Positions 35,358-44,012 of a stretch of 64,000 nucleotides of DNA are shown here, in pieces; the first letter of the stretch is position 1, and each line of letters begins with the position of its first letter. The position numbers and the translations under genes were made by a program. This stretch comes from Subsaxibacter sp. CAU 1640. Lineage in GTDB: Bacteria; Bacteroidota; Bacteroidia; Flavobacteriales; Flavobacteriaceae. The stretch covers positions 744,001-808,000 of the forward strand of contig NZ_JALNMI010000001.1 of assembly GCF_023156585.1 (NCBI RefSeq), in the 5' to 3' direction. The notes under the pieces are model-generated. The model was not told the origin of the DNA. It searched no databases and worked only from the letters and a program-made list of their open reading frames with translations.

Positions 35358-35502
35358 GATTTGGATTTTTTTAAAAGGTTACATGGCAAATGTATGATGA
35401 GAAAGGCTTCATTAAAACATCATGGTTATCTAATTTATGTTCAAAATTAACCCTCACAAACACAACTAAAACGTTTTATGTTAATTTAGCATATAAAAAT
35501 GA

Positions 35503-35510
35503 TAAATTTG
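35503..35510 (+). promoter_or_regulatory. Candidate -7 element of the cupin-AraC gene
   Basis: TAAATTTG fits TAnnTTTG, 51 bases before the start codon at 35561. No clear -33 element was found. Confidence 0.35.
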
Positions 35511-35560
35511 CACATGTTTAGTTTTTGCTAGAACTGTAATTTTGATTAAAACTTTAAGGA

Positions 35561-36439
35561 ATGCTTAATGTAAAACCGGCTTTTGAAAAAGTAAGTACAA
35601 GCTTTGGAAGTTCACTCTTGGTAAAACACCATACTGATGCCGAAGCTCCAAAAAAGAGAAATGCCTTTTGGCACTTTCATCCAGAGATAGAACTTGTCTA
35701 TGTCAATAAAGGTCAGGGGAAGAGACATATTGGCAATCATTTGTCATATTTTAACAATAGCCAACTCATATTGCTAGGCTCAAACTTACCGCATAACGGA
35801 TTTACCGATAGACTCACAAGTAGTGGTTCAGAAACCTTGATACAGTTTAAGCCAGATTTTTTGGGTGAAAATTTTTTCAAGACACCTGAAGCTTATGAAA
35901 TTGCTCAATTATTTGAACGAGGAAAAAAAGGAATTCTCTTTAAACCTGATACTAAGAAGAGAGTTGGGCCGAAAATTGAAAACCTTATTGCGTATGAAGG
36001 GTTTGAAAGGATCGTGAAGTTTTTGGAAATTCTCGATGATTTATCAAAATCAAAAGATTACACCTTGTTAAATGCCGATGGATATGCCTTTGAAACAAAG
36101 CTTCAGGACAGTCAAAAAATTGACATTGTTTACAAACACATCAACAATAATTTTAAAAGTCACATTAGCCTTGAGGAAATCGCAGATAAAGTAAGTATGA
36201 CCGAGCCTGCATTTTGTAGATATTTTAAAAAGGCAACAGGAAAGACATTTACAAAGTTGGTCAATGAATATAGAGTGGTTCACGCTACCAAATTATTAAC
36301 TGAAAGCCAAATGAGCATTACCGACATTTGCTTTGAATGTGGCTTTAACAACTTTTCGCACTTTAATAAGTTGTTCAATGAATTTACGGGCCAAAGCGCT
36401 TCAACCTATAGAAACACTATAAAACAAATGGTACAATAG
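35561..36439 (+). CDS. Cupin-AraC family transcriptional regulator
   Basis: Regulator of 292 aa with an N-terminal cupin ligand domain (about 25-110: WHFHPEIELVYVNKGQGKRHIG and SNLPHNGF carry the cupin His/Glu pattern) and a C-terminal AraC domain (about 190-290). The helix-turn-helix motifs are ISLEEIADKVSMTEPAFCRYF and MSITDICFECGFNNFSHFNKL. Proteins of this build usually sense sugars or other small molecules and control nearby catabolic genes; no such genes are adjacent. It converges with the HD-domain gene, with a single base between the stop codons. Confidence 0.9.
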   Translation: MLNVKPAFEKVSTSFGSSLLVKHHTDAEAPKKRNAFWHFHPEIELVYVNKGQGKRHIGNHLSYFNNSQLILLGSNLPHNGFTDRLTSSGSETLIQFKPDFLGENFFKTPEAYEIAQLFERGKKGILFKPDTKKRVGPKIENLIAYEGFERIVKFLEILDDLSKSKDYTLLNADGYAFETKLQDSQKIDIVYKHINNNFKSHISLEEIADKVSMTEPAFCRYFKKATGKTFTKLVNEYRVVHATKLLTESQMSITDICFECGFNNFSHFNKLFNEFTGQSASTYRNTIKQMVQ

Positions 36440-36440
36440 C

Positions 36441-37097
36441 TTACTTTTTGCCATCCCATTCTGCATAAAACTGCTCAAGATACAGTTCCATAAATTGATG
36501 ACGCATATCGGCAATTTTTTTACCTGTTTTGGTATTCATTTTGTCTTTTAAAAGAAGCAATTTCTCATAAAAATGATTGATTGTAGGAGCAGTAGAAGCT
36601 TTATATTCTTCTTTGGACATTTTTAAATTAGGCTGAATCGAAGGGTCAAATAAGGTTCGATTTTTAAATCCACCATAATTAAAAGTTCGTGCAATACCAA
36701 TCGCCCCAAGTGCATCCAATCGATCGGCATCCTGAATAACATCTAATTCTGCCGACTTAAATTTTTGAGGCTCATTCCCACCCTTGAACGAAATGTTTTC
36801 AATGATTTTGATGATGTGCTCAATAATATTGCTGTCAACGTTGATGCCAAACAGAAACTCCCGAGCTACTTTTGGGCCAATAGTTTCATCGCCATTGTGA
36901 AATTTACTGTCCGCAATGTCGTGTAGCAAAGCACCGAGTTGTACCACAAAAACATCAACATTTTCATTTTTTGAAATAAGCAAAGCATTGTTGAGAACAC
37001 GCTGTATATGAAACCAATCGTGGCCACCTTCAGCAGCGGCCAATTGTTGCTTTACGAATGCAATTGTTTTTTCAATCTGTAAATTTTGTTCTTTCAT
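36441..37097 (-). CDS. HD domain phosphohydrolase
   Basis: Protein of 218 aa with the HD signature: GHDWFHIQRV supplies the first His, ALLHDIAD the HD pair, and DVIQDADRLDALGAIGIART a downstream Asp. It belongs to the YedJ/YpgQ-like HD group, some of which hydrolyse nucleotides. The substrate is unknown. It follows the acyl-ACP desaturase on the same strand, but a terminator lies between, so it is likely a separate unit. Confidence 0.88.
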   Translation of the reverse strand: MKEQNLQIEKTIAFVKQQLAAAEGGHDWFHIQRVLNNALLISKNENVDVFVVQLGALLHDIADSKFHNGDETIGPKVAREFLFGINVDSNIIEHIIKIIENISFKGGNEPQKFKSAELDVIQDADRLDALGAIGIARTFNYGGFKNRTLFDPSIQPNLKMSKEEYKASTAPTINHFYEKLLLLKDKMNTKTGKKIADMRHQFMELYLEQFYAEWDGKK

Positions 37098-37103
37098 AAG
37101 TTG

Positions 37104-37137
37104 AAATAAAAATTCCCTTCAGTTTTGAAAGGAATTT
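37104..37137 (-). terminator. Terminator of the plsC-desaturase operon
   Basis: On the minus strand, arms AAATTCC (complement 37131-37137) and GGAATTT (complement 37110-37116) with a 14-base loop are followed by TTATTTC. It lies 16 bases after the desaturase stop codon. Confidence 0.6.
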
Positions 37138-37153
37138 AGATTAAAAGTTGATT

Positions 37154-38143
37154 TTATCTTAAAACGGCAGGCTCTACCCATTTAAATTGGTACGAATTCT
37201 CTGGAATTTTCATTCGTTCAGCCAAACGTCTCATCCTACCTGGAAGTTTCATCAAATAATCTCTGGCTTTTTCGGCCTCTTCAGAAAGATTTGTAATATT
37301 ACCAAGTTCCCAACGCTTAATAAGTTTCTCTAAAATATCGACATAATCGGCAGATGTATAAACGCCAATGCGCTGCGCCGTGTTGGAAAACTCTTCGAAA
37401 GCTGTACTGATTTTATCACCAGATTCTCTTAAAAAATGAGCAGGCATTGTAATTTTTTGCTTCATCATAGTTTGAAATGCCAACATCATTTGATTTGGGT
37501 CCACAGCAAAAATTCGCTCCACAAATTCAGAGTAAGCGTGATGATGACGCATTTCATCACCAGAAATGATATTGCACATTTTAAACAACTGCTTATTACC
37601 CTTTTCTTTGGCCATTTTGGCAACGCGATTGTGTGAAACATAAGTCGCTAACTCCTGAAAACTCGTATACACAAAGTTTTTATAGGGATCTCTATCGGTT
37701 CCTATATCAAAACCATCAGCAATTAAATATTGAGTGGTTTTTTCGATCTCCTTCATATTCACTCTGCCAGAAAGATATAGGTATTTGTTCAACACATCGC
37801 CATGACGATTCTCTTCGGCAGTCCAATGTTTCACCCATTTTCCCCAAGCATTTCGTTCTACCTGGTCTATACCTTCCACATCCATCAACCAGGATTCATA
37901 GGTAGGTAAAGCTTCTTCGGTAATCATATCGCCAACCAAAACAACCCAAAAATCATAAGGAAGTTCTTTCGCAAGTTCACGTATTTCTCTTACTTCCTCA
38001 AAAAAATTGTCACTTTCCGAATTGGGCAAGAAATCTGTAGGCTGCCAAATTTTTTCAATTGGAATAAGGTATTTTTCTATCAGAGATTCGACGTCTTTTT
38101 CCAAGTGCCTCATCACTTCCAATCTCACATTTTTTAAAGACAT
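37154..38143 (-). CDS. Acyl-ACP desaturase (stearoyl-ACP type)
   Basis: Soluble di-iron desaturase of 329 aa that makes a double bond in acyl-ACP. The two iron-binding motifs are EENRHGD and DEMRHH, each of ExxH form, separated by about 80 residues. The upstream Glu ligand is in LVGDMITEEALPTY. It lies 11 bases after a plsC-like acyltransferase on the same strand, so membrane lipid synthesis with unsaturated chains is the likely shared role. Desaturation position cannot be read from the sequence. Confidence 0.92.
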   Translation of the reverse strand: MSLKNVRLEVMRHLEKDVESLIEKYLIPIEKIWQPTDFLPNSESDNFFEEVREIRELAKELPYDFWVVLVGDMITEEALPTYESWLMDVEGIDQVERNAWGKWVKHWTAEENRHGDVLNKYLYLSGRVNMKEIEKTTQYLIADGFDIGTDRDPYKNFVYTSFQELATYVSHNRVAKMAKEKGNKQLFKMCNIISGDEMRHHHAYSEFVERIFAVDPNQMMLAFQTMMKQKITMPAHFLRESGDKISTAFEEFSNTAQRIGVYTSADYVDILEKLIKRWELGNITNLSEEAEKARDYLMKLPGRMRRLAERMKIPENSYQFKWVEPAVLR

Positions 38144-38154
38144 ACGTTGCTATT

Positions 38155-38892
38155 TTACGGGTGAATATTTGAAGAAATGACCTTTTCAACCAATGGAATC
38201 AAGTCTTCCTTATTAGCAAAGGTAGCGATTTTGATAGGTTGATGCACGGTAAACGTCAGATGATTTCCGATTCCCATAGGAAATTTTCCATATCTCAACA
38301 TTTTCCAAGAATTGTTGATACTGATGGGAACAATCGTTGCAGAGGGTATTTTTTTAATCAATAATTCCAAACCTTTGGTTTGAAATGGTTTAGGAATGCC
38401 AGTTTTGCTTCGAGTGCCTTCAGGAAAAATAACGGCAGCTCGTTTATTCTCTTCTATATATTCTGCAAATTTAATAATGGCAGGTAATGACTGCCTTGGG
38501 TTTTTTCTATCAATCAAGGCAGAACCTCCGTGCCTCAAATTATAGGAAACGCTTGGAATGCCTTTGCCCAACTCTTTTTTTGCAATAAACTTTGGATGGT
38601 GTTTTCGCATATACCACATAATAGGCGAGATGTCGTACATACTTTGATGATTTGCGACAATGATAAGCGGTTGGTCGGTATCAATTTTATAAGGATTGGT
38701 AAAAGTGAAACGAGTGCCCAAAACGTTCAGGCAACGCATCAACCAAAACTGTAACCAATCGACTGTGATTTTGTGTGCTTGATACCCGAAAACATTCAGG
38801 CTAAACCATTGTATCGGATGAAAAATGACAAGCGTCAATCCGAAAAAAATAAAATATAAAACCGTTAATGGGTAAGCCAATACTTTTTGCAT
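38155..38892 (-). CDS. plsC: 1-acyl-sn-glycerol-3-phosphate acyltransferase
   Basis: Membrane-bound acyltransferase of 245 aa that makes phosphatidic acid from lysophosphatidic acid. An N-terminal membrane segment (about 8-30) precedes the four conserved blocks: NHQSMYD (block I, His and Asp), the Arg-containing block II SALIDRKNPRQS, FPEGTRSKTG (block III), and block IV with TIVPISINN. It is the first gene of a two-gene unit with the desaturase. Confidence 0.92.
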   Translation of the reverse strand: MQKVLAYPLTVLYFIFFGLTLVIFHPIQWFSLNVFGYQAHKITVDWLQFWLMRCLNVLGTRFTFTNPYKIDTDQPLIIVANHQSMYDISPIMWYMRKHHPKFIAKKELGKGIPSVSYNLRHGGSALIDRKNPRQSLPAIIKFAEYIEENKRAAVIFPEGTRSKTGIPKPFQTKGLELLIKKIPSATIVPISINNSWKMLRYGKFPMGIGNHLTFTVHQPIKIATFANKEDLIPLVEKVISSNIHP

Positions 38893-38928
38893 AAGGCAAA
38901 ATTAGCAAAAAGCATTTTTAAATTATCA

Positions 38929-39327
38929 CTAATAAACAGGAATACATTGATTGTTTTCACATTCAAAACCAACTGGTGGTTGAGGAGTGGAACAATCAGA
39001 AGCCATATTGCAGTTGAGATTGTAATTGGCTTCCATCTGATTGTATTCAGCCACAAGCGATTGTAAGGTCAGTGTATCAATAGATGTTGAATAGATTAAA
39101 AAATCCCAAGGTCCACCGCAAGGCTTGCTTCCAAAGGAAATGTAACGACATTCAAATCCGCCGCCACAAACAGAAGTGTTTGCCAAAGATTCTATGCTGG
39201 TTTTAAATTCCAATAATTCTAGCTTCGTGTTCTCACAATAATCAGCAGTATCATCCTTATCACACTTCATAGCTGTAAGTAGTATAAACAATGAAGCAAA
39301 GCCTAAAATCAATGTCGTTCTTTTCAT
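38929..39327 (-). CDS. Cysteine-rich exported protein of unknown function
   Basis: Small secreted protein of 132 aa. The ATG at 39327 (MKRTTLILGF) was preferred to a TTG 24 bases upstream. The hydrophobic leader ends TAMKC, which resembles but does not meet the lipobox rule (Lys before Cys), so lipoprotein status is uncertain. The mature part has nine cysteines, in CGGGFEC, CGGPW and a final CENNQC motif, suggesting disulfides in the periplasm or outside. No family is recognised. A gap of about 37 bases separates it from plsC. Confidence 0.7.
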   Translation of the reverse strand: MKRTTLILGFASLFILLTAMKCDKDDTADYCENTKLELLEFKTSIESLANTSVCGGGFECRYISFGSKPCGGPWDFLIYSTSIDTLTLQSLVAEYNQMEANYNLNCNMASDCSTPQPPVGFECENNQCIPVY

Positions 39328-39473
39328 CTGTTTAGATTTATTTTTTTTCAATGGTCAGATGCAATTCGCCACGGATCATCTCAATGGGTTTTCCCGCAGG
39401 TGAGGGATGATGGCTCATTTCATATAGCCTTTTTATCTAAAGATGCTAATTTGCAAAAAAGGTTGCGTAAAAC

Positions 39474-39505
39474 CACAAAAAAACCACGAATTTTTCGTGG
39501 TTTTA
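39474..39505 (-). terminator. Terminator after the bacilliredoxin gene
   Basis: Arms AAAACCACGAA and TTCGTGGTTTT (39480-39490 and 39494-39504) with a 3-base loop; the A-run at 39474-39480 is a T-run on the minus strand. It is 31 bases after the stop of the minus-strand gene. The spacer 39328-39473 beyond it shows no gene. Confidence 0.82.
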
Positions 39506-39535
39506 TATTCTATCAGTTATGAAATGATAAAATGC

Positions 39536-39946
39536 TTAACAGTATTCGTTATAAGCATCCGTCAAGTTTTCGGCAATCATTTCTGCAGGACGACCTTCAA
39601 TATGATGGCGCTCGAGCATATGCACCAATTCTCCATCTTTGAACAAAGCCATACTTGGTGAGCTCGGAGGAAATGGAACCATATGAGCTCTTGCAGCATC
39701 AACCGCCTCTTTGTCCACGCCTGCAAAAACAGTGACAATGTGGTCTGGACGTTTTGCGTTTTGCAAACTCATACGCGCTCCTGGTCTGGCATTGGCTGCG
39801 GCACAACCGCAAACAGAGTTCACAACGACCAAGGTGGTACCATCTTTTGCTAATGCTGATTCAACATCTGCTGCTGTATATAATTCTTCAAAACCAACTT
39901 TGGTCAAATCCTCTCGCATTGGTTTTACTAATTCTGCTGGATACAT
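39536..39946 (-). CDS. Bacilliredoxin, BrxA/BrxB family
   Basis: Thioredoxin-fold protein of 136 aa with the family's CGC active site (Cys46-Gly-Cys48 in VVNSVCGCAAANARPG). Bacilliredoxins remove bacillithiol from oxidized proteins. Members in bacteria without bacillithiol exist, so the thiol partner is uncertain here. The conserved C-terminal MLERHHIEGRPAEMIAENL is present. A -7 like TATCTTTG (complement of 39981-39988) lies 34 bases upstream. Confidence 0.93.
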   Translation of the reverse strand: MYPAELVKPMREDLTKVGFEELYTAADVESALAKDGTTLVVVNSVCGCAAANARPGARMSLQNAKRPDHIVTVFAGVDKEAVDAARAHMVPFPPSSPSMALFKDGELVHMLERHHIEGRPAEMIAENLTDAYNEYC

Positions 39947-40031
39947 ATATTTAAATTTTTATGATGAATAATTCTATGTGCAAAGATACCAATTGTGTAA
40001 CAAACTATCAGACTATTCTACTAACAAATAG

Positions 40032-40039
40032 TATATTTG
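40032..40039 (+). promoter_or_regulatory. Candidate -7 element of the TerB-DnaJ gene
   Basis: TATATTTG fits TAnnTTTG, 25 bases before the start codon at 40064. No -33 element was seen at the normal distance. Confidence 0.35.
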
Positions 40040-40063
40040 ACGATAACTAAAATCTATACTTAA

Positions 40064-40852
40064 ATGAGTTTTTCAAAATGGATTGGAGCTTCGCTTGGTT
40101 GGTCATTTGGAGGTCCTATCGGAGCCATTATTGGGTTGGTATTGGGAAGCATTGTAGATTCCTTTTCAGATAACGGAACGCCATTGCTCAAAGATTGGGA
40201 TACCAAAAGAAAAAGAGAACCGACTTATAAACGCCAGACACGCACGCAACAGCAACAGCCAAAACCACAAACAAAACCTGGTGATTTTGAAGTGAGTCTA
40301 TTGATTTTGGCTTCAGTTGTTATTAAAGCTGATGGCATTCAAGACCAACGAGAATTGGATTATGTGAGACAGCATTTCGTGAGTATGTACGGAAAAGAAC
40401 GTGCCAACCACGCTTTTAAATTGTTCAAAGGCATCAATCAACAAGAGATTCCTGTTCGGCAGGTATGCATTCAAATTCATCAAATGATGGACCATCCATC
40501 CCGTTTGCAGTTATTGCATTTCCTTTTTGGTATAGCCAAAGCAGATGGTATGGTGACGGACAATGAAGTCACCCAAATTTTTACCATCGCAGGGTATTTG
40601 GGCATCAGTTCGCGCGATTTTGAAAGCATCAAGGCAATGTTCTATAACAGTACAGATAATGCCTATAAGATTTTAGAAATCACAAAAGACGCCACGGTCG
40701 ATGACATAAAGGCTGCTTATCGCAAAATGGCAAAGAAATATCACCCAGACAAAGTCATTCATTTAGGTGAAGAACATCGGAAGGGTGCCGAGGAAAAATT
40801 CCGACAGGTACAGGAAGCTTATGAAAAGTTGCAGAAAGAGAGAGGGTTTTAA
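40064..40852 (+). CDS. DjlA-like co-chaperone: TerB domain plus J domain
   Basis: Protein of 262 aa. A glycine-rich hydrophobic N-terminus (about 5-32) probably anchors it in the membrane, as in DjlA. A Pro/Gln-rich linker (about 50-75) and a TerB-like domain (about 80-190) with acidic motifs [12 protein letters not shown] and [14 protein letters not shown] follow. The C-terminal J domain (about 200-262) has the HPD triad in KKYHPDKV, which stimulates DnaK. This is the domain order of DjlA. The client is unknown. Confidence 0.9.
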   Translation: MSFSKWIGASLGWSFGGPIGAIIGLVLGSIVDSFSDNGTPLLKDWDTKRKREPTYKRQTRTQQQQPKPQTKPGDFEVSLLILASVVIKADGIQDQRELDYVRQHFVSMYGKERANHAFKLFKGINQQEIPVRQVCIQIHQMMDHPSRLQLLHFLFGIAKADGMVTDNEVTQIFTIAGYLGISSRDFESIKAMFYNSTDNAYKILEITKDATVDDIKAAYRKMAKKYHPDKVIHLGEEHRKGAEEKFRQVQEAYEKLQKERGF

Positions 40853-40902
40853 GTTATAAGTAAGGCATAAAAATTGATGGTAATAAATAAAGCCAATCAA
40901 TT

Positions 40903-41328
40903 ATGAAAAACACACTTACCTTTTTAGCTATTTTCCTAGTTCAAGTTGCAGTTTATAGCCAACTGTCAATTGAAGGCACCTATCAACTCAAAGTTGACGC
41001 AACAAATGCAACTTTACAAAGAACACTGACCCTCAATTCTGATGGAACATTTGTGTTTCATAGCTATGAAAAACACGAACAAGGATTGCCAAAAGAGAAG
41101 AATTTTTATGGTAAAGGCACTTGGACAGTAGAAAAAAATGTGATTATTTTTAAAACTAAAAGTTCTGATTTAGACGAGAAGTATCAATTGGATTTGACTG
41201 GAACTCAAGCGAGGTTTGATAGAAAGTCTCCACGAGACAAATCTGATAGGGATATTAAAACGTCTTTAAGGTTTTTTGCATCTGAAATTTTTTGGATAAA
41301 AGGGATGACGCTTATTAAGACCGATTAA
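40903..41328 (+). CDS. Small secreted protein, lipocalin-like, paralogue of 55836-56276
   Basis: Exported protein of 141 aa with signal peptide (about 1-19, ending VYSQ). The mature part starts SIEGTYQLKVDATN, has LTLNSDGTFVFHSYE and GKGTWTVEKNVIIF, and ends LRFFASEIFWIKGMTLIKTD. This layout is seen in small flavobacterial 'copper resistance protein NlpE-like' or lipocalin-like proteins, but the family is not certain. It shares order and motifs (IEG-Y, ADGTF, GTW, SLKFY, LIKT) with the protein at 55836-56276. It ends head-to-tail with the metal permease gene, without a gap. Confidence 0.75.
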   Translation: MKNTLTFLAIFLVQVAVYSQLSIEGTYQLKVDATNATLQRTLTLNSDGTFVFHSYEKHEQGLPKEKNFYGKGTWTVEKNVIIFKTKSSDLDEKYQLDLTGTQARFDRKSPRDKSDRDIKTSLRFFASEIFWIKGMTLIKTD

Positions 41329-42489
41329 TTATCCCCTAAACAAAAAGAAATCATCTTTCATATCTTCAATCTGTGCATCTTCATTGGTAATGATGTAATT
41401 GATGGCTTTTGAAGTAAACTCATCACCTTTTTCGGTAAGCGACACGATGTTGTTGTCTATGGAAACCATATTATTTTTTAGTGCCAAATCCAATACGGTT
41501 TTGCTACGGATTTTCTGCCAATTGATGTGTTCGTTGAGGTGATTGACGTGGCGCTCTCGCTCTTCATCGTGGTTTTTTAAATGCAGGAGGAATGTTAATA
41601 ACAAAACCTCAATGCGCTGTTGTTTTTCTCTATACATCACCGCAATGAGTCCTTTGCTCGGAGCAAAGAGATACACCATCAAGAACAGAACACCCAACAT
41701 GGTAGTAATGGAGCCAGCAATGGAGGCATCGAGCCAATGCGCAAACCAATAGCCTGATAGGGCACTAAAGATTCCGAAAAGGATGGCGAGCGCCAAGAGT
41801 TTCTTTAAATCGGTTGTCAACAGATAAGCTGCTGCGGCAGGTGCAATCATTAAGGCAACAACCAAAATCGCTCCAACAGCATCAAAGGCACCCACTGTAG
41901 TCACAGAAGATACGGTCATCAAACCATAATGAATCAGCATAGGTGAAAAACCCAGCGACGCCGACAAGCCTGCATCAAAAGTGCTTATTTTTAATTCTTT
42001 GAAAAAGGCAATCAATAAGGCGATTGTAACGATTAGGATAATTCCGATAATCCAAAGTGATTTAGGGCCAACATCTGTCCCGCCAATAAACAAACGGTCA
42101 AAAGGAGCAAAGGCAAGTTCGCCGAGCAACACGGCATCTACATCCAAATGCACATCATTCGCGTTCTTGGCAATCAGAATCACACCGATACTGAACAATA
42201 AAGGAAATACCAATCCGATGGCTGTATCTTCCTTAACCAGTCCTGTTTTTTGAACATACTCCACTAATGTCACTGTAATGACACCTGTGATGGCAGCCAA
42301 CAGAATCAATAACGGTGAGTTGAGGTCTTGCGTGATAAAAAACCCGATGACGATTCCCGGTAAGATGGAATGGCTGATGGCATCACTAATCATTGCCATT
42401 TTCCGAAGAACTAAAAATGTTCCGGGAATGGCGCAAGCAACTGCTACCAAGCAAGCAATGAGCTGTATTTCAATTTGTGCGCTACTCAT
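41329..42489 (-). CDS. Metal ABC transporter permease with C-terminal winged-helix tail (2)
   Basis: Inner-membrane permease of the ZnuB/MntB/TroC family, 386 aa, with about eight to nine helices. ISDAISHSILPGI is the loop that meets the ATPase. After helix 9 (about residue 275) there is a cytoplasmic extension of about 110 aa with a winged-helix look like the N-terminal part of DtxR/MntR (KIRSKTVLDLALKNNMVSID, then VSLTEKGDEFTSKAI). The ATG at 42489 was preferred over a TTG at 42531; it overlaps the stop of the sister permease by 8 bases. Mn2+, Fe2+ or Zn2+ is possible; the DtxR-type regulator of the operon favours Mn or Fe. Confidence 0.9.
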   Translation of the reverse strand: MSSAQIEIQLIACLVAVACAIPGTFLVLRKMAMISDAISHSILPGIVIGFFITQDLNSPLLILLAAITGVITVTLVEYVQKTGLVKEDTAIGLVFPLLFSIGVILIAKNANDVHLDVDAVLLGELAFAPFDRLFIGGTDVGPKSLWIIGIILIVTIALLIAFFKELKISTFDAGLSASLGFSPMLIHYGLMTVSSVTTVGAFDAVGAILVVALMIAPAAAAYLLTTDLKKLLALAILFGIFSALSGYWFAHWLDASIAGSITTMLGVLFLMVYLFAPSKGLIAVMYREKQQRIEVLLLTFLLHLKNHDEERERHVNHLNEHINWQKIRSKTVLDLALKNNMVSIDNNIVSLTEKGDEFTSKAINYIITNEDAQIEDMKDDFFLFRG

Positions 42490-43615
42490 CGTCTTTGTTT
42501 TGTTGATTAAATAAATTGGACGCGGTGTCAAAACCCTTTTGTGTCAAACTCCACATTGTCCCATCAATTGTGACGTAATCCTTATCGACCAATTTTTGAA
42601 GCGTCTTGCGAGTAAACCCTTGAAAATTGTTCAATATTTTGATGGTATGCGGATGCGAAATGCTATCGTGTGTTTTGGCAATATGATACATAAATGCCAA
42701 TGTTTTCTTCTGTTCTAAATCCCTTCGATTTGCAATAAACCGAATTTGACGAAACAACAACCCTCTACTTGGTGAAAAAATGAAGGATACAATAACGAAA
42801 ACTGACGCCACGATCACTATAACTGGACCAGTTGAAAGATTGTTTTGGCTGGCACTGATAGCAGTTCCAAAAACACCTGAAAAAGCTCCAAAAAGTGCTG
42901 CTAAAAACACCATTCTGCTCAAACTGTTGGTCCATTGTCTTGCAGCCGCTGCAGGTGCCAAAAGCATTGCACTCATTAACACAACGCCTACAGTCTGAAG
43001 TCCCAAAACAATCGCCAATACAATAAAACTGGTAATCAAGACATCAATGGTTTTGATGTTAAAACCTAATGTTTTGGCATAGTCTTTATCAAATAATAAT
43101 AGCTTGAATTCTTTCCAAAACAACAATAAAACAATTAAACACAATCCAGTCACGATGGCCATAAGCCATACGTCACTTTCAACCAAAGTGGCAGCCTGTC
43201 CGAATAAATACTTGTCCAAGCCAGCTTGATTGGCATTTGGCTGTTTTTGAATGAATGTGAGCAATAACATTCCAAAACCAAAAAAGAGCGATAAAATCAA
43301 TCCCAAAGCCGTATCAGATTTTAAATGGGTTTTGGTGATGATACCTCGAATCCAGAATGTTCCAATCAATCCGCTAATCAAGGCACCTATCAACAGTGTG
43401 TTGGTGTCTTTGGCTCCCGTAATTAGAAAAGCAATGGCAATTCCAGGAAGTGCCGCGTGAGAAATAGCATCGCCCAAAAGACTTTGCTTTCTCAACACCG
43501 CAAAACTACCCAACATACCTGTCACAGCACCCAAAATAGCCGTCCCAAGAGTGATGGTGCGTAACGTGTAGTCGTTGAAAACAAGTTGTATGTAGTCTAG
43601 AAAGTCGATAGTCAA
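42482..43615 (-). CDS. Metal ABC transporter permease with C-terminal winged-helix tail (1)
   Basis: Permease of 377 aa, paralogue of the next gene, with which it likely forms a heterodimer. SLLGDAISHAALPGI is the coupling motif. The C-terminal 100 aa (from about 275) hold a winged-helix-like part: SHPHTIKILNNFQGFTRKTLQK, then DYVTIDGTMWSLTQKGFD. The only usable start is TTG at 43615, because an in-frame stop lies just upstream; that stop is in the heptamer array of cassette 2. Its native leader has thus been replaced, and the start may have changed with it. Translation efficiency from this TTG is uncertain. Confidence 0.88.
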   Translation of the reverse strand: MTIDFLDYIQLVFNDYTLRTITLGTAILGAVTGMLGSFAVLRKQSLLGDAISHAALPGIAIAFLITGAKDTNTLLIGALISGLIGTFWIRGIITKTHLKSDTALGLILSLFFGFGMLLLTFIQKQPNANQAGLDKYLFGQAATLVESDVWLMAIVTGLCLIVLLLFWKEFKLLLFDKDYAKTLGFNIKTIDVLITSFIVLAIVLGLQTVGVVLMSAMLLAPAAAARQWTNSLSRMVFLAALFGAFSGVFGTAISASQNNLSTGPVIVIVASVFVIVSFIFSPSRGLLFRQIRFIANRRDLEQKKTLAFMYHIAKTHDSISHPHTIKILNNFQGFTRKTLQKLVDKDYVTIDGTMWSLTQKGFDTASNLFNQQNKDDE

Positions 43616-43616
43616 T

Positions 43617-43633
43617 AGAGGTTAGAGGTTAGA
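43617..43633 (-). repeat. Left heptamer array of four-helix-bundle cassette 2
   Basis: Minus strand reads AACCTCT twice (complement of 43624-43630 and 43617-43623), after a partial unit up to 43633. It encodes the last residues and the TAA stop (43622-43624) of the four-helix gene and stops one base before the TTG start codon of the permease. Inverted relative to the array at 44013-44080. Confidence 0.75.
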
Positions 43634-43999
43634 TGATTTCTGTTTTAAGTGCTTTTGCAGACTCGTAATCATTTTTGAAAGTTCGACCAATTTTTGTCTT
43701 ATTTCAATATTTTTATCAGCAGTTATGTAGTTTTGTCTCAAGGAAATTGTTGAACAAACTACACATTCATTTACAGAATCTAAAGCCATCTGAAGAAAAC
43801 GATTGAATTGCTTATCAGTATCCGATGAGCCTTCTGCTATATTAAGTGCAATAGATATTGATGCTCGTATGAATTGAGATGCAAGCGTAAAGCGTTCACT
43901 GTTTGGAAAGTTTTCACAAACTCTATAGGTTAAATCAACAAAATCCAACGCTTTGTTGTAAACCTTTAGGTCTTCAAATTTAAATTTGTACGTTTCCAT
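43622..43999 (-). CDS. Four-helix-bundle protein, S23/IVP family (cassette 2)
   Basis: Protein of 125 aa of the same family as the one at 16840-17199. Shared motifs are FPNSERFTLASQFIRAS, SIALNIAEGSSD and FLQMALDSVNE. Identity between the two is clear only in these core segments, so they are old relatives and not recent copies. It lies between the ATPase and permease genes of a metal ABC operon, flanked by inverted heptamer arrays. Its own stop codon falls in the left array. A role in metal transport is unlikely; the position is better explained by insertion. Nucleic-acid binding is inferred from the family. Confidence 0.9.
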   Translation of the reverse strand: METYKFKFEDLKVYNKALDFVDLTYRVCENFPNSERFTLASQFIRASISIALNIAEGSSDTDKQFNRFLQMALDSVNECVVCSTISLRQNYITADKNIEIRQKLVELSKMITSLQKHLKQKSSNL

Positions 44000-44012
44000 T
44001 ATTCATTTTTTT

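Noticed and set aside
37104-37137. Inverted repeat AAATTCC/GGAATTT as a solo cassette
   Set aside because: Although the bases resemble the repeat after hemJ, there is one unit per arm and no period of 7; a terminator explains it.
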